The notes below the pieces were generated by a model. The model did not search any database. It was not told the origin of the DNA and worked only from the letters and a program-made list of their open reading frames with translations. Positions 14,259 to 22,426 of a stretch of 36,467 nt of DNA are shown here, piece after piece. The position numbers and the translations under genes are program-made. Location: positions 1 through 36,467 of IMG/VR virus record IMGVR_UViG_3300043122_000178; one strand, given 5' to 3'. Each line of letters opens with the position of its first letter. Positions within the stretch are counted from its first letter, which is position 1. Source of the DNA: a virus.

Positions 14259-15230
14259 TTATTTTATTTCTTCAAGATCATCTAAATTAATTTCTAAAGC
14301 TTCATCATTAAAAGCTTGTACACATTGTTCTGAGTACCTACATGTTTGCATACAAAACTGTCCCGGAAAGCTTATACACTTTCTTAATGCATTTATAAAT
14401 CCTCCTTCTCTTAATAACTTGTTTAAATGTTTTTCTCTTTCTAATAAAGGTTTTATTCTCTCTGAAAATTCATCCATCTGTCTTTCTGTTCTATTGGTTA
14501 CAGCCATAACTATCAAAGGATTGTCATTTTCTTCTAACCATTTACAGAACGTTTGAACCTTTTCCGGAGAATCCTCTAACTTTCCATATATGTCATAGAC
14601 TGCATTTAGATACTTTCCATAAGAACAACTTTGTGTCTTTGCTACAGATAAATCTCCACTTTTTGTTACTACAGGTTCTCCATCTTTCTTTTTTGCGTTA
14701 GATATCCAAAGTATTCCGTCTATTTCAAAAGATTTTTCTATCTCAATAGGATCTCCTTCGTCTTCGTATCCAGCATTCAATTTGAAGCTGTCACACTTCC
14801 TGTAAGCGTCTAGGTAAGATGTAAGTTGTGAATCTATACCTACATGACTATAAGCTATCCTAGAAGCTGTTTTAAGCTCTAGCAAATAGTACTTATCACC
14901 CATCTTAGCTAAACCATCAATATATCCTATATAAGGCTCTCCGTCTAAATTCATTTCAAATTTTATTTCGTTTTGTATTATTTCTATATCATTAGACTTT
15001 ATAAATTTTTTAAATCTAGTAACCATTTCTAATAATAAAGGTATCATTCCGTGCAATTCAAATTCTTTCAAAACTTCTATACCTTTGTCTATTCCTAATT
15101 CTATAGAACTATGATAAGCTTTTCCAAAAATAAGAGCTTTACTGTCTTCTTTAGTATCTCTAAATTGTTTATTTAAAATGTATTCTCTTTCACATCTGTG
15201 CAATCTAGATAATGAACTGTAAGAACTCAT
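14259..15230 (-). CDS. Cas4/AddB-like PD-(D/E)XK exonuclease with Fe-S cysteines
   Basis: 323 residues from ATG 15230 (AAGGAG). Cys13 (SRLHRCEREYIL) and three Cys near the C-terminus (CISFPGQFCMQTCRYSEQC) form the four-Cys iron-sulfur signature of Cas4/AddB nucleases. The nuclease core shows His40 (GKAYHSS), Asp105 (YIGYIDGLAK) and Glu118-x-Lys120 (YYLLELKTAS), followed by a Gln motif, DSQLTSYLDAY. Such enzymes degrade DNA ends to make the single strands used by ERF/SSB recombination, both encoded in this operon. Confidence 0.88.
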   Translation of the reverse strand: MSSYSSLSRLHRCEREYILNKQFRDTKEDSKALIFGKAYHSSIELGIDKGIEVLKEFELHGMIPLLLEMVTRFKKFIKSNDIEIIQNEIKFEMNLDGEPYIGYIDGLAKMGDKYYLLELKTASRIAYSHVGIDSQLTSYLDAYRKCDSFKLNAGYEDEGDPIEIEKSFEIDGILWISNAKKKDGEPVVTKSGDLSVAKTQSCSYGKYLNAVYDIYGKLEDSPEKVQTFCKWLEENDNPLIVMAVTNRTERQMDEFSERIKPLLEREKHLNKLLREGGFINALRKCISFPGQFCMQTCRYSEQCVQAFNDEALEINLDDLEEIK

Positions 15231-15231
15231 A

Positions 15232-15705
15232 TTATATCAACTCCTTTTTTCCAGTAGATCCAACTCCACCTATTCTTGTCCCCTTAACTTCTTCTTCGTC
15301 TGGAATAAGGAAGTTTATAAATATACCTTGAACAACTCTTTCTCCTTCAGAAAGATATACAGTATCTTCTCCGAAGTTATGCAATGCAATACCTATATTT
15401 CCATCATTATCTGGATTAGAATAATAATCAGAATCTATTATACCAGTTCCGTTAGGCAATCTTAGTTTCTTTTTAATCCCTACAGAGCTCCTTACGTATA
15501 TTTTAAGAACTTCGTTTTCTCCCATGTACGCTTTTACATCTGACATTGTTACAACAGTTTCTCCAGGTTTTATTATTAAACTTTCTTTTATCCTGAAGTC
15601 TGCACCAGCAGAACCTTTTGTCGATCTTGATGGAACTATAGTTGGCTCTGAGTGGCACTTGTTATACATATTAACTTCTTCAAATCCTCTTATTTTTTTA
15701 TTCAT
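15232..15705 (-). CDS. dut: dUTP diphosphatase
   Basis: 157 residues from ATG 15705. Trimeric dUTPase motifs in order: 1 GSAGADFRI, 2 VRSSVGIK, 3 NGTGIIDSDYYS (uracil-binding hairpin), 4 GERVVQGIF and 5 RIGGVGSTG (P-loop-like tail). It removes dUTP and supplies dUMP for ThyX, encoded a few genes downstream. About 12 extra N-terminal residues precede the usual start; an ATG at codon 13 is an alternative. The stop almost abuts the nuclease start. Confidence 0.94.
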   Translation of the reverse strand: MNKKIRGFEEVNMYNKCHSEPTIVPSRSTKGSAGADFRIKESLIIKPGETVVTMSDVKAYMGENEVLKIYVRSSVGIKKKLRLPNGTGIIDSDYYSNPDNDGNIGIALHNFGEDTVYLSEGERVVQGIFINFLIPDEEEVKGTRIGGVGSTGKKELI

Positions 15706-15719
15706 AAACTTCCCCTTTT

Positions 15720-16358
15720 TTATTTATATTCTATTCCTTCTTTTTCACAATGCAACTCTACGAATTCAAATTCTTCGTCTGTTAAATCACTATCAAAAGC
15801 ATTCATTAATATTTCTTTTTTAAGGCTTTTTCTTACGCTTTTGATTCCTGTTACATCCATACCTATCCTTTCTGCAAAAGCTTTGTATTCTTTTCCTCCC
15901 CAATAAGTATAAATATTTGGCGAAGTAGAAATTCTGAATTGTTTATCTGTAAGAATTAAATCTTTTTCTAAATCAATCCCTTCTTTTTCTATACACTTCA
16001 TCATTATACCTTTTTGTATTTTGTTCCAATCATTCTTCATTAGTTCTCTATAAATAAGTTCTCTTCTTTGTTCTGTATTAGACAACAACATTGATATGTC
16101 TAAATCAGTATGTTTATTAGCTAACCATAACAAATCTTTATAATCCCAATATTCGTAAACGCTAGGAGATCCTTCTAACATAAATTGATTTTGAGTTAAC
16201 TTTATAGAACTCTTGCCTTCATTTAATTTTTCAAGTTCCTCTTCTTTTTTTCTAGCTATAAGGTTTTTATTTATATCTTGTATAACCGGGTCATTCCAAG
16301 GATATTCTTCGCTTTCAGATTTATAAATCAAATCCTCTTCTTTTATAATATCTAACAT
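15720..16358 (-). CDS. Hypothetical protein with an internal duplication
   Basis: 212 residues from ATG 16358 (GGAGG). Two related units are visible: KLTQNQFMLEGSPSVYEYW.. (about 53-110) and ILTDKQFRISTSPNIYTYWG.. (about 135-190). Both continue with an 'A....d.....s....R..i..e.m' helix. Each looks like a small helical DNA-binding or interaction module. No known family was recognised. It lies between ssb and dut, so a replication or repair role is possible but unproven. Confidence 0.6.
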   Translation of the reverse strand: MLDIIKEEDLIYKSESEEYPWNDPVIQDINKNLIARKKEEELEKLNEGKSSIKLTQNQFMLEGSPSVYEYWDYKDLLWLANKHTDLDISMLLSNTEQRRELIYRELMKNDWNKIQKGIMMKCIEKEGIDLEKDLILTDKQFRISTSPNIYTYWGGKEYKAFAERIGMDVTGIKSVRKSLKKEILMNAFDSDLTDEEFEFVELHCEKEGIEYK

Positions 16359-16367
16359 ACAACCTCC

Positions 16368-16775
16368 TTAAAACAAATCATCCATATCTATAGTGAACTC
16401 TTCTTCTGTATCAACAACTTCATTTTTTTCAACTATTGTTTCTTTTTGCACTTCTTCTTGTTTCTTAACAAACTCTTTCTTATAGTCTATAAGCTCCATA
16501 GCTTTAACAAGAAAGTCGTAACTAGTTTTTCCATTATATTCTCTAGGTTCTACATTCCAATCTTTTATAAAAACTCTACTACCAGAACTCGAGTTCTTTG
16601 ATATAAAATCAGCAGTACCACCAAATATAGTAACCCAAAAAAACTCAGAGTCATCCGTTCCTTTGAAATAATCTTTCTTCACAACTATGCAACCTTTTGA
16701 ATATTTACTTCCATTTCCATAAGTTTTTAAAACAAATGGTTTAACTATTCTAGCTATCGTAGGCATTAACTTCAT
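16368..16775 (-). CDS. ssb: Single-stranded DNA-binding protein
   Basis: 135 residues from ATG 16775, 9 nt after GGAGG; an upstream in-frame TTG (16799) lacks a site. The first 100 residues form an OB-type beta domain (IVVKKDYFKGTDDSEFFWVT, IFGGTADFISKNSSSGSRVF) ending SYDFLVKAMELIDY. A charged linker leads to the acidic tail EEEFTIDMDDLF, the protein-interaction tip characteristic of SSBs. It is diverged from E. coli SSB. It is co-transcribed with the recombination and replication genes. Confidence 0.75.
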   Translation of the reverse strand: MKLMPTIARIVKPFVLKTYGNGSKYSKGCIVVKKDYFKGTDDSEFFWVTIFGGTADFISKNSSSGSRVFIKDWNVEPREYNGKTSYDFLVKAMELIDYKKEFVKKQEEVQKETIVEKNEVVDTEEEFTIDMDDLF

Positions 16776-16776
16776 A

Positions 16777-16920
16777 TCAATCAACCTCCAAACTACCAAG
16801 AAGCCATTCTAATAATTCTATATTAGAAATGCAAACAACTCTTACAGCTATATTATCGCTCGATTTCAATTTGTCCTCGTTTTCTTTTATCTTGTCTTTT
16901 ATTTCTTTTACTGTAATCAT
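16777..16920 (-). CDS. 47-residue protein, first gene after a promoter
   Basis: ATG 16920 follows GGAGG directly downstream of the 16931-16944 promoter element. The protein reads MITVKEIKDKIKENEDKLKS, SDNIAVRVVCISNIELLEW, LLGSLEVD and ends at TGA 16777-16779, next to the ssb start. The helical N-terminus and 'LLEWLLG' end are coherent, and the gene's reading frame carries the ssb ribosome site. Function unknown. Confidence 0.6.
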   Translation of the reverse strand: MITVKEIKDKIKENEDKLKSSDNIAVRVVCISNIELLEWLLGSLEVD

Positions 16921-16930
16921 TTTACCTCCA

Positions 16931-16944
16931 TATTATAACGTGTT
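16931..16944 (-). promoter_or_regulatory. Promoter element AACACGTTATAATA, copy 1
   Basis: Minus-strand copy of the shared 14-mer with -10 box TATAAT at 16937-16932. Only 11 nt separate the -10 from the ATG at 16920, so the transcript would start within or next to the ribosome site. The remaining bases up to 17009 hold no gene. Confidence 0.6.
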
Positions 16945-17009
16945 GTAATAGCATTTATACATCACCTTTTTAAACTAAATAAAGTGGGGAATGTATCGCA
17001 GACAATAGT

Positions 17010-17270
17010 TCAAATCCCATCCAAAATTATTTGTAAATCTACATTATCTATAGCGTTCATCTTCCTAGCTTTATCAAGCCTATCCATGACAAACAATATC
17101 TTTCCAAAATCTTCATCTGAACAATCAACAACACTACAACCGCTTTTTATAATAAATTCATTTTCCTTAAAATAAAAAGTCTTATCTTCTTTGAGTTTTT
17201 TAATATCCATATCTTTTATTTTTTTCAATGTTTCGTTGCACAAGATTAAGAATTTTCTTTTTTTAGACAA
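17010..17270 (-). CDS. Hypothetical protein
   Basis: 86 residues from TTG 17270, 8 nt after GGAGG; an upstream GTG at 17279 overlaps the ribosome site. It is basic and helical at the N-terminus (SKKRKFLILCNETLKKIKDM), then KSGCSVVDCSDEDFGKILFV and DRLDKARKMNAIDNVDLQI. No family was recognised. It is the last gene before the ssb operon promoter. Confidence 0.55.
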   Translation of the reverse strand: MSKKRKFLILCNETLKKIKDMDIKKLKEDKTFYFKENEFIIKSGCSVVDCSDEDFGKILFVMDRLDKARKMNAIDNVDLQIILDGI

Positions 17271-17288
17271 TACATCCACCTCCTTTTT

Positions 17289-18059
17289 TTATTTATTTAT
17301 ATTTTTTATAATGTTTTCTTTTATTATTTTTTCTATAGTTTTATAATCTATAATGTTTTTTTCGAAACTACAAAACTTTAACAAATGTTCTGCAAACTTA
17401 ATACAGATATTTGCTTCATTCTCTGCTTCTTCAGGGCTCATTAGTTTTCCAAAAAACTTCCCATTCCTTTTCATGTTCATCATAAAAGCTATATCATATT
17501 TATCTTCGTAAACTACATATTGTCTTTTAGTTATAACTGTTTCCATAGTTAATCTATCTACCATTGATTCGACTATATCATACAATCTAAATATATGATG
17601 TAATTGCTTAGGATCGAATCCAAACTTATCTATGTATTCAGCTCTACTTGGATATCTCTTCAGCAATGCCTTTCTCTTTTCCAACATCATACCTTTCAAA
17701 GCTTTAGGGTTACTTACACAGTCTTTAAATATACTAAGATCTCCTATCATATAACGACTATTCACCATCTCTATCCAAGAATGATTTCCTTTTTCCAGCA
17801 ATTTTGAGAATGTGTAAATATCATTTATTAATAATTCACCTTCATCAAACTTATATTTTTTTGAAAACTTTTCTCCTTTTATTAATTGCTCTAGAGTAGG
17901 CAATATTATTGCTGTTGCGTCAACATCACTTTCTTCATCTGCTAAGTTATAATTCTGACTACCTTTTAATGTTACAGCGTAAACATCAAATCCTTTATCT
18001 TCTAAGAATTTTTTATACTTTTCAAGAACTGGCATTATCTCTTCTCTGTATACAAACAT
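17289..18059 (-). CDS. PF10127-type nucleotidyltransferase (RNA repair)
   Basis: 256 residues from ATG 18059 (GGAGG). Polymerase-beta-type active site: Gly33-Ser34 in VTLKGSQNYNLA and Asp45-x-Asp47 in DEESDVDATAI, followed by INDIYTFSKLLEKGNHSW and a helical C-terminal half (QLHHIFRLYDIVESMV). This is the layout of predicted nucleotidyltransferases of the PF10127/YcgL group, often found beside RtcB or other RNA-repair genes. It could restore or add nucleotides at RNA 3' ends before RtcB sealing. The pairing in one operon supports this. Confidence 0.78.
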   Translation of the reverse strand: MFVYREEIMPVLEKYKKFLEDKGFDVYAVTLKGSQNYNLADEESDVDATAIILPTLEQLIKGEKFSKKYKFDEGELLINDIYTFSKLLEKGNHSWIEMVNSRYMIGDLSIFKDCVSNPKALKGMMLEKRKALLKRYPSRAEYIDKFGFDPKQLHHIFRLYDIVESMVDRLTMETVITKRQYVVYEDKYDIAFMMNMKRNGKFFGKLMSPEEAENEANICIKFAEHLLKFCSFEKNIIDYKTIEKIIKENIIKNINK

Positions 18060-18068
18060 ATTTACCTC

Positions 18069-19976
18069 CTAAAGTAAATCTTCTAATTCGTCTATATCGA
18101 ATTCATAATTGTCGTCATTATCCCAATTTATATTTTTATTCAATTCATCATCTTTATTCCAAACCGAATACAGTCTTCTTGAGTGCTTATCATAACCAAA
18201 CATTGCGTCCTCAAAAGTCTCTCCAGAACCCCTGTTTTTAACTAAATAAGCTATTAAAGATAGATTATTTTCTATTTCATCTTCCTTAATTCTTATAACT
18301 TCGTTATCCACTTTCTTAGCTTGCAGAGATTGTCTGACTTCCCACTTCTTCCTAGCTCTTTCGTGGTCTCTAGCTCTCATAAGCATAAGTACATTGGAAG
18401 CTAAGTTGACTAAAGTAGCAGAACCTCTTACGTCATATAATTGTAACCTCTCGAAGTTACGAACGTTTCCATTCTTATCTAGAAAATTAGCTTCTGGTCT
18501 AGCCATATTCTTTGTTGGATGACAGAATAAATACACATGAACTCCATTCTTTCTCATAAAATCAGCCAAATCTTTAGCAAACTCTTCTTCAAGTTCATAC
18601 TTATTACTTATTCCTTTTTTTTCTAAACCAAGTATAGACATATTATCCAAGAAGAAATATTTAACACCAAATCTTTTATGTAACATTTCCATCTTTCTTA
18701 TCATTTTGAACCCCTCTACATTAGCTCCTTCTTGAACAAATAACCTGTTCTTTACATATCTATCTATCTTTTTTTCAGCGTCTTCTTTTATTTTAGTTAT
18801 TATATCTCCGGGTCTGAAAGGGTGCGGTTCTGTTTCTACAGCTTGAGATCCACCTATAGTTGCATATATCCAAGATTTCAACATACTGTCGCTTAACTCT
18901 CCAGACCAAACAAAACACCTTTCTCCTTGATCAAGCAAGTTTGTAACCATATTTGAAAGCAATGTAGTCTTACCGGCACCAGCTCCAGCAGTTACCAAAG
19001 TAACTTCTCCAAGCCTAGTACCGCCGAATATAAAATCAAGAGAAGGCATTCCACAAGAATGTAATTGAGAAGAAAAGCTTCCGCTAGCACAAGTGTTTTC
19101 TAAAGACACTATACCTTCTACAGGAACTTCTTTAGGTTCTTTAACTGTTCCAAACAACCTCTTTGCGTCATTTTTATAACAATCATTTATGTCGTTATAT
19201 TCTCCCAATTCTAATGTATATAAAGTAGCAAAATCCAATCTCTTTTTAACTTCTACAATAGCTTTTCTTCCGGCTTCATCATTATCATAACACAAAACTA
19301 TTTCTGAAAACTTAGATAACAAATTCCAATCATTGGAAATCCAATCTAAAGATGATGTACCGTTCGGAACAGATACAACATTTTTTATTCCCATCTCTAG
19401 TAATGTTAATGCGTCTATCCTACCTTCTGTTATATATAATCTGTGGTCTTTTGTCTCTACATTTTCTCTGTTCCATAAGTAAGGTTTAGAACCCGGTTCC
19501 ATAAATATTCTTTTATCTATTGTTCTGTAGTTCATTGATAATATTTTTTGCGCTTTAGGATCTCTAGTAGGAAAAGCTAATGCATTGTATCTTTTAGAAT
19601 AAAGTACTTTTACATTTGTCATTGTTTCTAAAGATATACCTCTTCCTTCCATATATTCTATAAGACCTTTGTCTGCTGAACTTATAGGTGCGAAATCACT
19701 TATCTTTATTTGAACTCCCTCTTTATTTAGAACCTTTTCTTTTTTAACTTCTCTAATGTCGACTTTAGTTCCTATATCTAATTTATCTATCAACTTATTT
19801 ATATTTCCGGATTCTAAACAACTACCTCTTTTGCAACCCCATAAACCTGTATTACTATTCAAATAAAATTTATGTTTTTTATCTTTACAATAAGGACATT
19901 CTCCGTTATATTCATTTCCTTTTAATGTTAAATTCAATTTATCACTAACTTTAATTATAGCTTCTTTTAATTCCAT
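18069..19976 (-). CDS. Bifunctional primase-helicase (T7 gp4/DnaB-type)
   Basis: 635 residues from ATG 19976 (AAGGGGTG upstream). A zinc-finger primase head: Cys27/Cys30 (ECPYC) and Cys48/Cys53 (WGCKRGSC). TOPRIM domain: Glu185 in LYITEGRIDALTLLEMG and the DND triad at 231-233 (VLCYDNDEAGRKA). Helicase domain: Walker A at about 330-337 (TAGAGAGKTTLL), Walker B YFFLDNMSILG, then LFCHPTKN and a DVRGSATLVNLASNVLMLMR arginine-finger/motif 4 region. The C-terminal acidic tail (DNDDNYEFDIDELEDLL) could bind partners. It unwinds and primes DNA at the phage fork. The operon also carries the initiator and SSB. Confidence 0.93.
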   Translation of the reverse strand: MELKEAIIKVSDKLNLTLKGNEYNGECPYCKDKKHKFYLNSNTGLWGCKRGSCLESGNINKLIDKLDIGTKVDIREVKKEKVLNKEGVQIKISDFAPISSADKGLIEYMEGRGISLETMTNVKVLYSKRYNALAFPTRDPKAQKILSMNYRTIDKRIFMEPGSKPYLWNRENVETKDHRLYITEGRIDALTLLEMGIKNVVSVPNGTSSLDWISNDWNLLSKFSEIVLCYDNDEAGRKAIVEVKKRLDFATLYTLELGEYNDINDCYKNDAKRLFGTVKEPKEVPVEGIVSLENTCASGSFSSQLHSCGMPSLDFIFGGTRLGEVTLVTAGAGAGKTTLLSNMVTNLLDQGERCFVWSGELSDSMLKSWIYATIGGSQAVETEPHPFRPGDIITKIKEDAEKKIDRYVKNRLFVQEGANVEGFKMIRKMEMLHKRFGVKYFFLDNMSILGLEKKGISNKYELEEEFAKDLADFMRKNGVHVYLFCHPTKNMARPEANFLDKNGNVRNFERLQLYDVRGSATLVNLASNVLMLMRARDHERARKKWEVRQSLQAKKVDNEVIRIKEDEIENNLSLIAYLVKNRGSGETFEDAMFGYDKHSRRLYSVWNKDDELNKNINWDNDDNYEFDIDELEDLL

Positions 19977-20012
19977 AAACACCCCTTGTATTTTGTTGTG
20001 TATTCTTTTTTA

Positions 20013-20678
20013 TCACACAAAAACAACTCTACCTTTAAACAATTCGTTTTCATCAGTTTTTATTTTATCAATCTTTTTAACTTCTCCTTTATAATATTTT
20101 CCTCCTTCTAGGAATTCTCCTATATTCTTCATTATCCAACTTAGATCACACCATCTTTCTTCAGCTTTAGAAGTTAACCAAGTTTGTTTTGAAGCGTATT
20201 CTATCCCTTCCTCTATACTTTCAACGCTAGTGCTTTCTAAAGCTTTAAGAATCGAATCAAGACGTATCTTTGTTAAACTTTTAACAGATGGCAAATCTTC
20301 GAATTGCCTGTAATGAGCCAAGATTCTCTTGACTTCATCACTTATTTCTACAGAAGTTGGAGCAGAACTTTTCTTTTCAACTACAACCATCTCTCTAGAA
20401 TACAATTCAGATAGCTTATCTTTGTTAAATTCAAATTGTATTAATCCCCTATTCCAATTGCACCAAACAAATATTCCGCTTTCTTCTAAGTTATTGTATC
20501 CTTTTTTAACTTCGGAAGAATTGCAGAATATTATAGGGAAAACCTTTTGTGCTTCAGAAGAATTCGCTTTACTTTTTCCTATCAAATTATTGTTTATCAA
20601 ATAGTCTATTAAGCACAAACCTTTTATATCTATATTCATATTCATAGCCCTTGATTGGATAATTCCATCCAAATACAT
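20013..20678 (-). CDS. Replication initiator/helicase-loader-like protein
   Basis: 221 residues from ATG 20678 (GAGGTG). Residues 1-95 look like a winged-helix replisome organiser head (IKGLCLIDYLINNNLIGKSK, FPIIFCNSSEVKKGYNNLEE). The C-terminal half has EVKRILAHYRQFEDLPSVKS and the typical end ASKQTWLTSKAEERWCDLSW..NIGEFLEGGKYY. That end resembles 'W...W.dl.Wi.k...fl.g.Y' of phage replication O-/DnaD-like proteins. It lies directly before the primase-helicase, the usual partner. Confidence 0.65.
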   Translation of the reverse strand: MYLDGIIQSRAMNMNIDIKGLCLIDYLINNNLIGKSKANSSEAQKVFPIIFCNSSEVKKGYNNLEESGIFVWCNWNRGLIQFEFNKDKLSELYSREMVVVEKKSSAPTSVEISDEVKRILAHYRQFEDLPSVKSLTKIRLDSILKALESTSVESIEEGIEYASKQTWLTSKAEERWCDLSWIMKNIGEFLEGGKYYKGEVKKIDKIKTDENELFKGRVVFV

Positions 20679-20971
20679 TAATAATCACCTCTGTAAATAT
20701 TCTTTAAATATTTCAATTCATCTACTACTTCAATTATGTCCAAAGCATTTTCTTCTGAATTAGAATAACTAAAATTTATAAAATTATTATCTAATCCATA
20801 ACCATCACCAGAAGGGCTATAACTTGTAAAATGTTCTACCTCTTCATAATTTTCTTGTTTTATAATGTCCAATATTACTTCTATTTTCTTTATTACGAAT
20901 TTTTTCAAATGCTCGTGTTGTTTTTTAGCCAAGCTTTCTGGAGTAGTTTTCATCAATTCCTCTAACTTCAT
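20678..20971 (-). CDS. Hypothetical protein
   Basis: 97 residues from ATG 20971, overlapping the previous stop (TGATG); a GTG one codon upstream is possible. MKLEELMKTTPESLAKKQHE and a long helix (LKKFVIKKIEVILDIIKQEN) are followed by SYSPSGDGYGLDNNFINFSY and an acidic end. Its TAA overlaps the initiator ATG. No family was recognised. Confidence 0.6.
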   Translation of the reverse strand: MKLEELMKTTPESLAKKQHEHLKKFVIKKIEVILDIIKQENYEEVEHFTSYSPSGDGYGLDNNFINFSYSNSEENALDIIEVVDELKYLKNIYRGDY

Positions 20972-21183
20972 CACAATTCGCCCCCTTCGTGAACTTTATA
21001 ATAATGCTCTTCGAAATTATAAGAAGCCTTGAACCCATCTTTAAATATCCAAATATAACAGCTATCTTTAAATTCAGCTTCACACCTCAACCAGTAAGCT
21101 AATTCTTTAGAATATTCATCGAATCCAATCAATAGTGTAGGTTCAGAACAAAAATTACTCATTTCATTTTTATTAAATAACAT
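20971..21183 (-). CDS. Hypothetical protein
   Basis: 70 residues from ATG 21183 (GGAGG). MLFNKNEMSNFCSEPTLLIG, DEYSKELAYWLRCEAEFKDS, then an aromatic YIWIFKDGFKASYNFEEHYY. Compact alpha/beta composition with aromatic strands; no family was recognised. Coupled to the following gene by TGATG. Confidence 0.6.
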   Translation of the reverse strand: MLFNKNEMSNFCSEPTLLIGFDEYSKELAYWLRCEAEFKDSCYIWIFKDGFKASYNFEEHYYKVHEGGEL

Positions 21184-21198
21184 ATTATTACCTCCGTT

Positions 21199-21537
21199 TT
21201 ATTCTTTATTAATAAAAGTAACAAAATATCTTTCTTCCATTTCATCTATAGTATATCTTTTATTGGAATAACTAAAAACTTCTACAAACTCTTCATCCTC
21301 GAAATCAAAAAATATATCTTCTGTACTTAATTCCTTTAAGAAATCAACAAACTCTTTTAGATTTTTTATCTTTCTTCTACAAATCATATCAATTATTTCT
21401 TTCCTATTTAAAGTCTTGCCACCTACATCGCAATATAATTCAAAGTCTTTATAATATATTACAGCTCCTTCTTTATCCTTATTTTCAACTTCATTGTTAT
21501 ACCCGATTACCTTTTCTATAATTTCAGAATCTTTCAC
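21199..21537 (-). CDS. Hypothetical acidic protein
   Basis: 112 residues from GTG 21537, placed by GAGGAGG 4-8 nt upstream; a longer frame from 21582 has no site. KDSEIIEKVIGYNNEVENKD, then strands, a basic stretch ICRRKIKNLKEFVDFLKEL and an aromatic acidic end (EDIFFDFEDEEFVEVFSYSN, RYFVTFINKE). No family was recognised. Confidence 0.6.
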   Translation of the reverse strand: MKDSEIIEKVIGYNNEVENKDKEGAVIYYKDFELYCDVGGKTLNRKEIIDMICRRKIKNLKEFVDFLKELSTEDIFFDFEDEEFVEVFSYSNKRYTIDEMEERYFVTFINKE

Positions 21538-21586
21538 AATTACCTCCTCATTTTGAATATAATTAAAAAACCATTTAAACAACTTT

Positions 21587-21616
21587 AGGGACAGCTTTCG
21601 CCATCCCTATTTTTTT
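21587..21616. terminator. GNRA-capped stem-loop between minus-strand genes
   Basis: On the minus strand AGGGATGGC-GAAA-GCTGTCCCT forms a 9-bp stem (21608-21587, two G.U pairs) with a GAAA tetraloop. The T8 run lies on the plus-strand side (21609-21617), so it would stop plus-strand (antisense) transcription well and minus-strand transcription poorly. It may instead mark an mRNA processing or stability site. Confidence 0.45.
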
Positions 21617-21619
21617 TAA

Positions 21620-21874
21620 TTAGAAATCAAATGGATCGTCTGAATCATCAAACGAAACATCATCTGTTTTATCAGGTTTTTTAAAACCTTCTTTTATTTT
21701 TACTGTACCAGTCATAGATGGAGCTTTAGGGTGCTTTGCGTTTCCGTTGTTAAATAAAACAACATCATATTCTACACCATCTATTTCTACTTGTCCAGAA
21801 AGAAATTCTGTGCCTTTTCCAGATGTTCTTTTCCACATAGAAAGTCTTCCATTGTTATCGAATTTTTTTGTCAT
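21620..21874 (-). CDS. Small protein with SSB-like acidic tip
   Basis: 84 residues from ATG 21874 (GGAGG). TKKFDNNGRLSMWKRTSGKG, then a beta domain (FLSGQVEIDGVEYDVVLFNN, SMTGTVKIKEG), resembling DUF736-like small proteins. The end is disordered and acidic, DDVSFDDSDDPFDF, close to the SSB C-terminal tip (DDxPF). It could bind single-stranded DNA or the same partners as SSB. The stem-loop follows it. Confidence 0.6.
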   Translation of the reverse strand: MTKKFDNNGRLSMWKRTSGKGTEFLSGQVEIDGVEYDVVLFNNGNAKHPKAPSMTGTVKIKEGFKKPDKTDDVSFDDSDDPFDF

Positions 21875-21920
21875 ATTATATTACCTCCATAAATTTAAAA
21901 AATAAAATTAAAATCCAAAA

Positions 21921-22046
21921 TTACTTGTTATTTTTCTTATTTTCTTTTTCAAAAATATATTCCATCATTGAATTTGCAACAAATCCTAAAACTAATATAC
22001 TCGTTATTGCTATTATACCTGACAAAATTACTAGAATGTACAACAT
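21921..22046 (-). CDS. 41-residue single-pass membrane protein
   Basis: ATG 22046 is preceded by AAGGAGG in the end of the upstream gene. MLYILVILSGIIAITSILVL, GFVANSMMEYIFEKENKKNN, K, TAA. The first 25 residues are one hydrophobic helix and the rest is basic and cytoplasmic by the positive-inside rule. Overlaps or abuts both neighbours. Function unknown. Confidence 0.55.
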   Translation of the reverse strand: MLYILVILSGIIAITSILVLGFVANSMMEYIFEKENKKNNK

Positions 22047-22047
22047 T

Positions 22048-22314
22048 TCAAAAACCTCCTTCGTGTTTTTCTATATAATTTCCTTCTTTATCAATATTTT
22101 TTTCATCAAACAAAACTTCTTCTATTTTTACAACAAATATTTCTACTATAGTATGAATACCGTGTTCTCCGTACGGAATATAATCTATAATAGTTTCCAA
22201 TTCTTCTTCTGTGAAATCATCATAATAAATGTTGTGTATAGTTTCAGATATATATTCTCCATTAGGAAAATTTTGAAGATATGCAGTTTTGTTTTCTACG
22301 TATCTTTTCTTCAT
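22048..22314 (-). CDS. Hypothetical acidic protein
   Basis: 88 residues from ATG 22314: MKKRYVENKTAYLQNFPNGE, YISETIHNIYYDDFTEEELE, YGEHGIHTIVEIFVVKIEEV. No Shine-Dalgarno sequence is visible in front (an AT-only stretch), unusual for this phage; coupling is unlikely because the previous stop is 25 nt away. The protein end (GGF, from GGAGGTTTT) doubles as the next gene's ribosome site. No family was recognised. Confidence 0.55.
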   Translation of the reverse strand: MKKRYVENKTAYLQNFPNGEYISETIHNIYYDDFTEEELETIIDYIPYGEHGIHTIVEIFVVKIEEVLFDEKNIDKEGNYIEKHEGGF

Positions 22315-22338
22315 ACTTTTTAATAATCTGAAAATAAG

Positions 22339-22419
22339 TTATTCATCTTCTTTTTTTATATCTACTATGTTACATACATAATCTAAGTCGTTGCTGTCAG
22401 CTTTTATGAACAACTTCAT
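22339..22419 (-). CDS. 26-residue mini-protein
   Basis: ATG 22419 follows GGAAGTGA. The frame is MKLFIKADSNDLDYVCNIVD then IKKEDE and TAA. The ribosome site and the otherwise empty gap support translation, but so short a frame could occur by chance. Function unknown. Confidence 0.4.
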   Translation of the reverse strand: MKLFIKADSNDLDYVCNIVDIKKEDE

Positions 22420-22426
22420 TTAAGTG

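Noticed and set aside
16985-17030. tRNA-like T-arm (GTTCAAATCCC) on the plus strand
   Set aside because: It is the reverse complement of the end of the gene at 17010-17270, and no acceptor stem or D-arm partner is found upstream.
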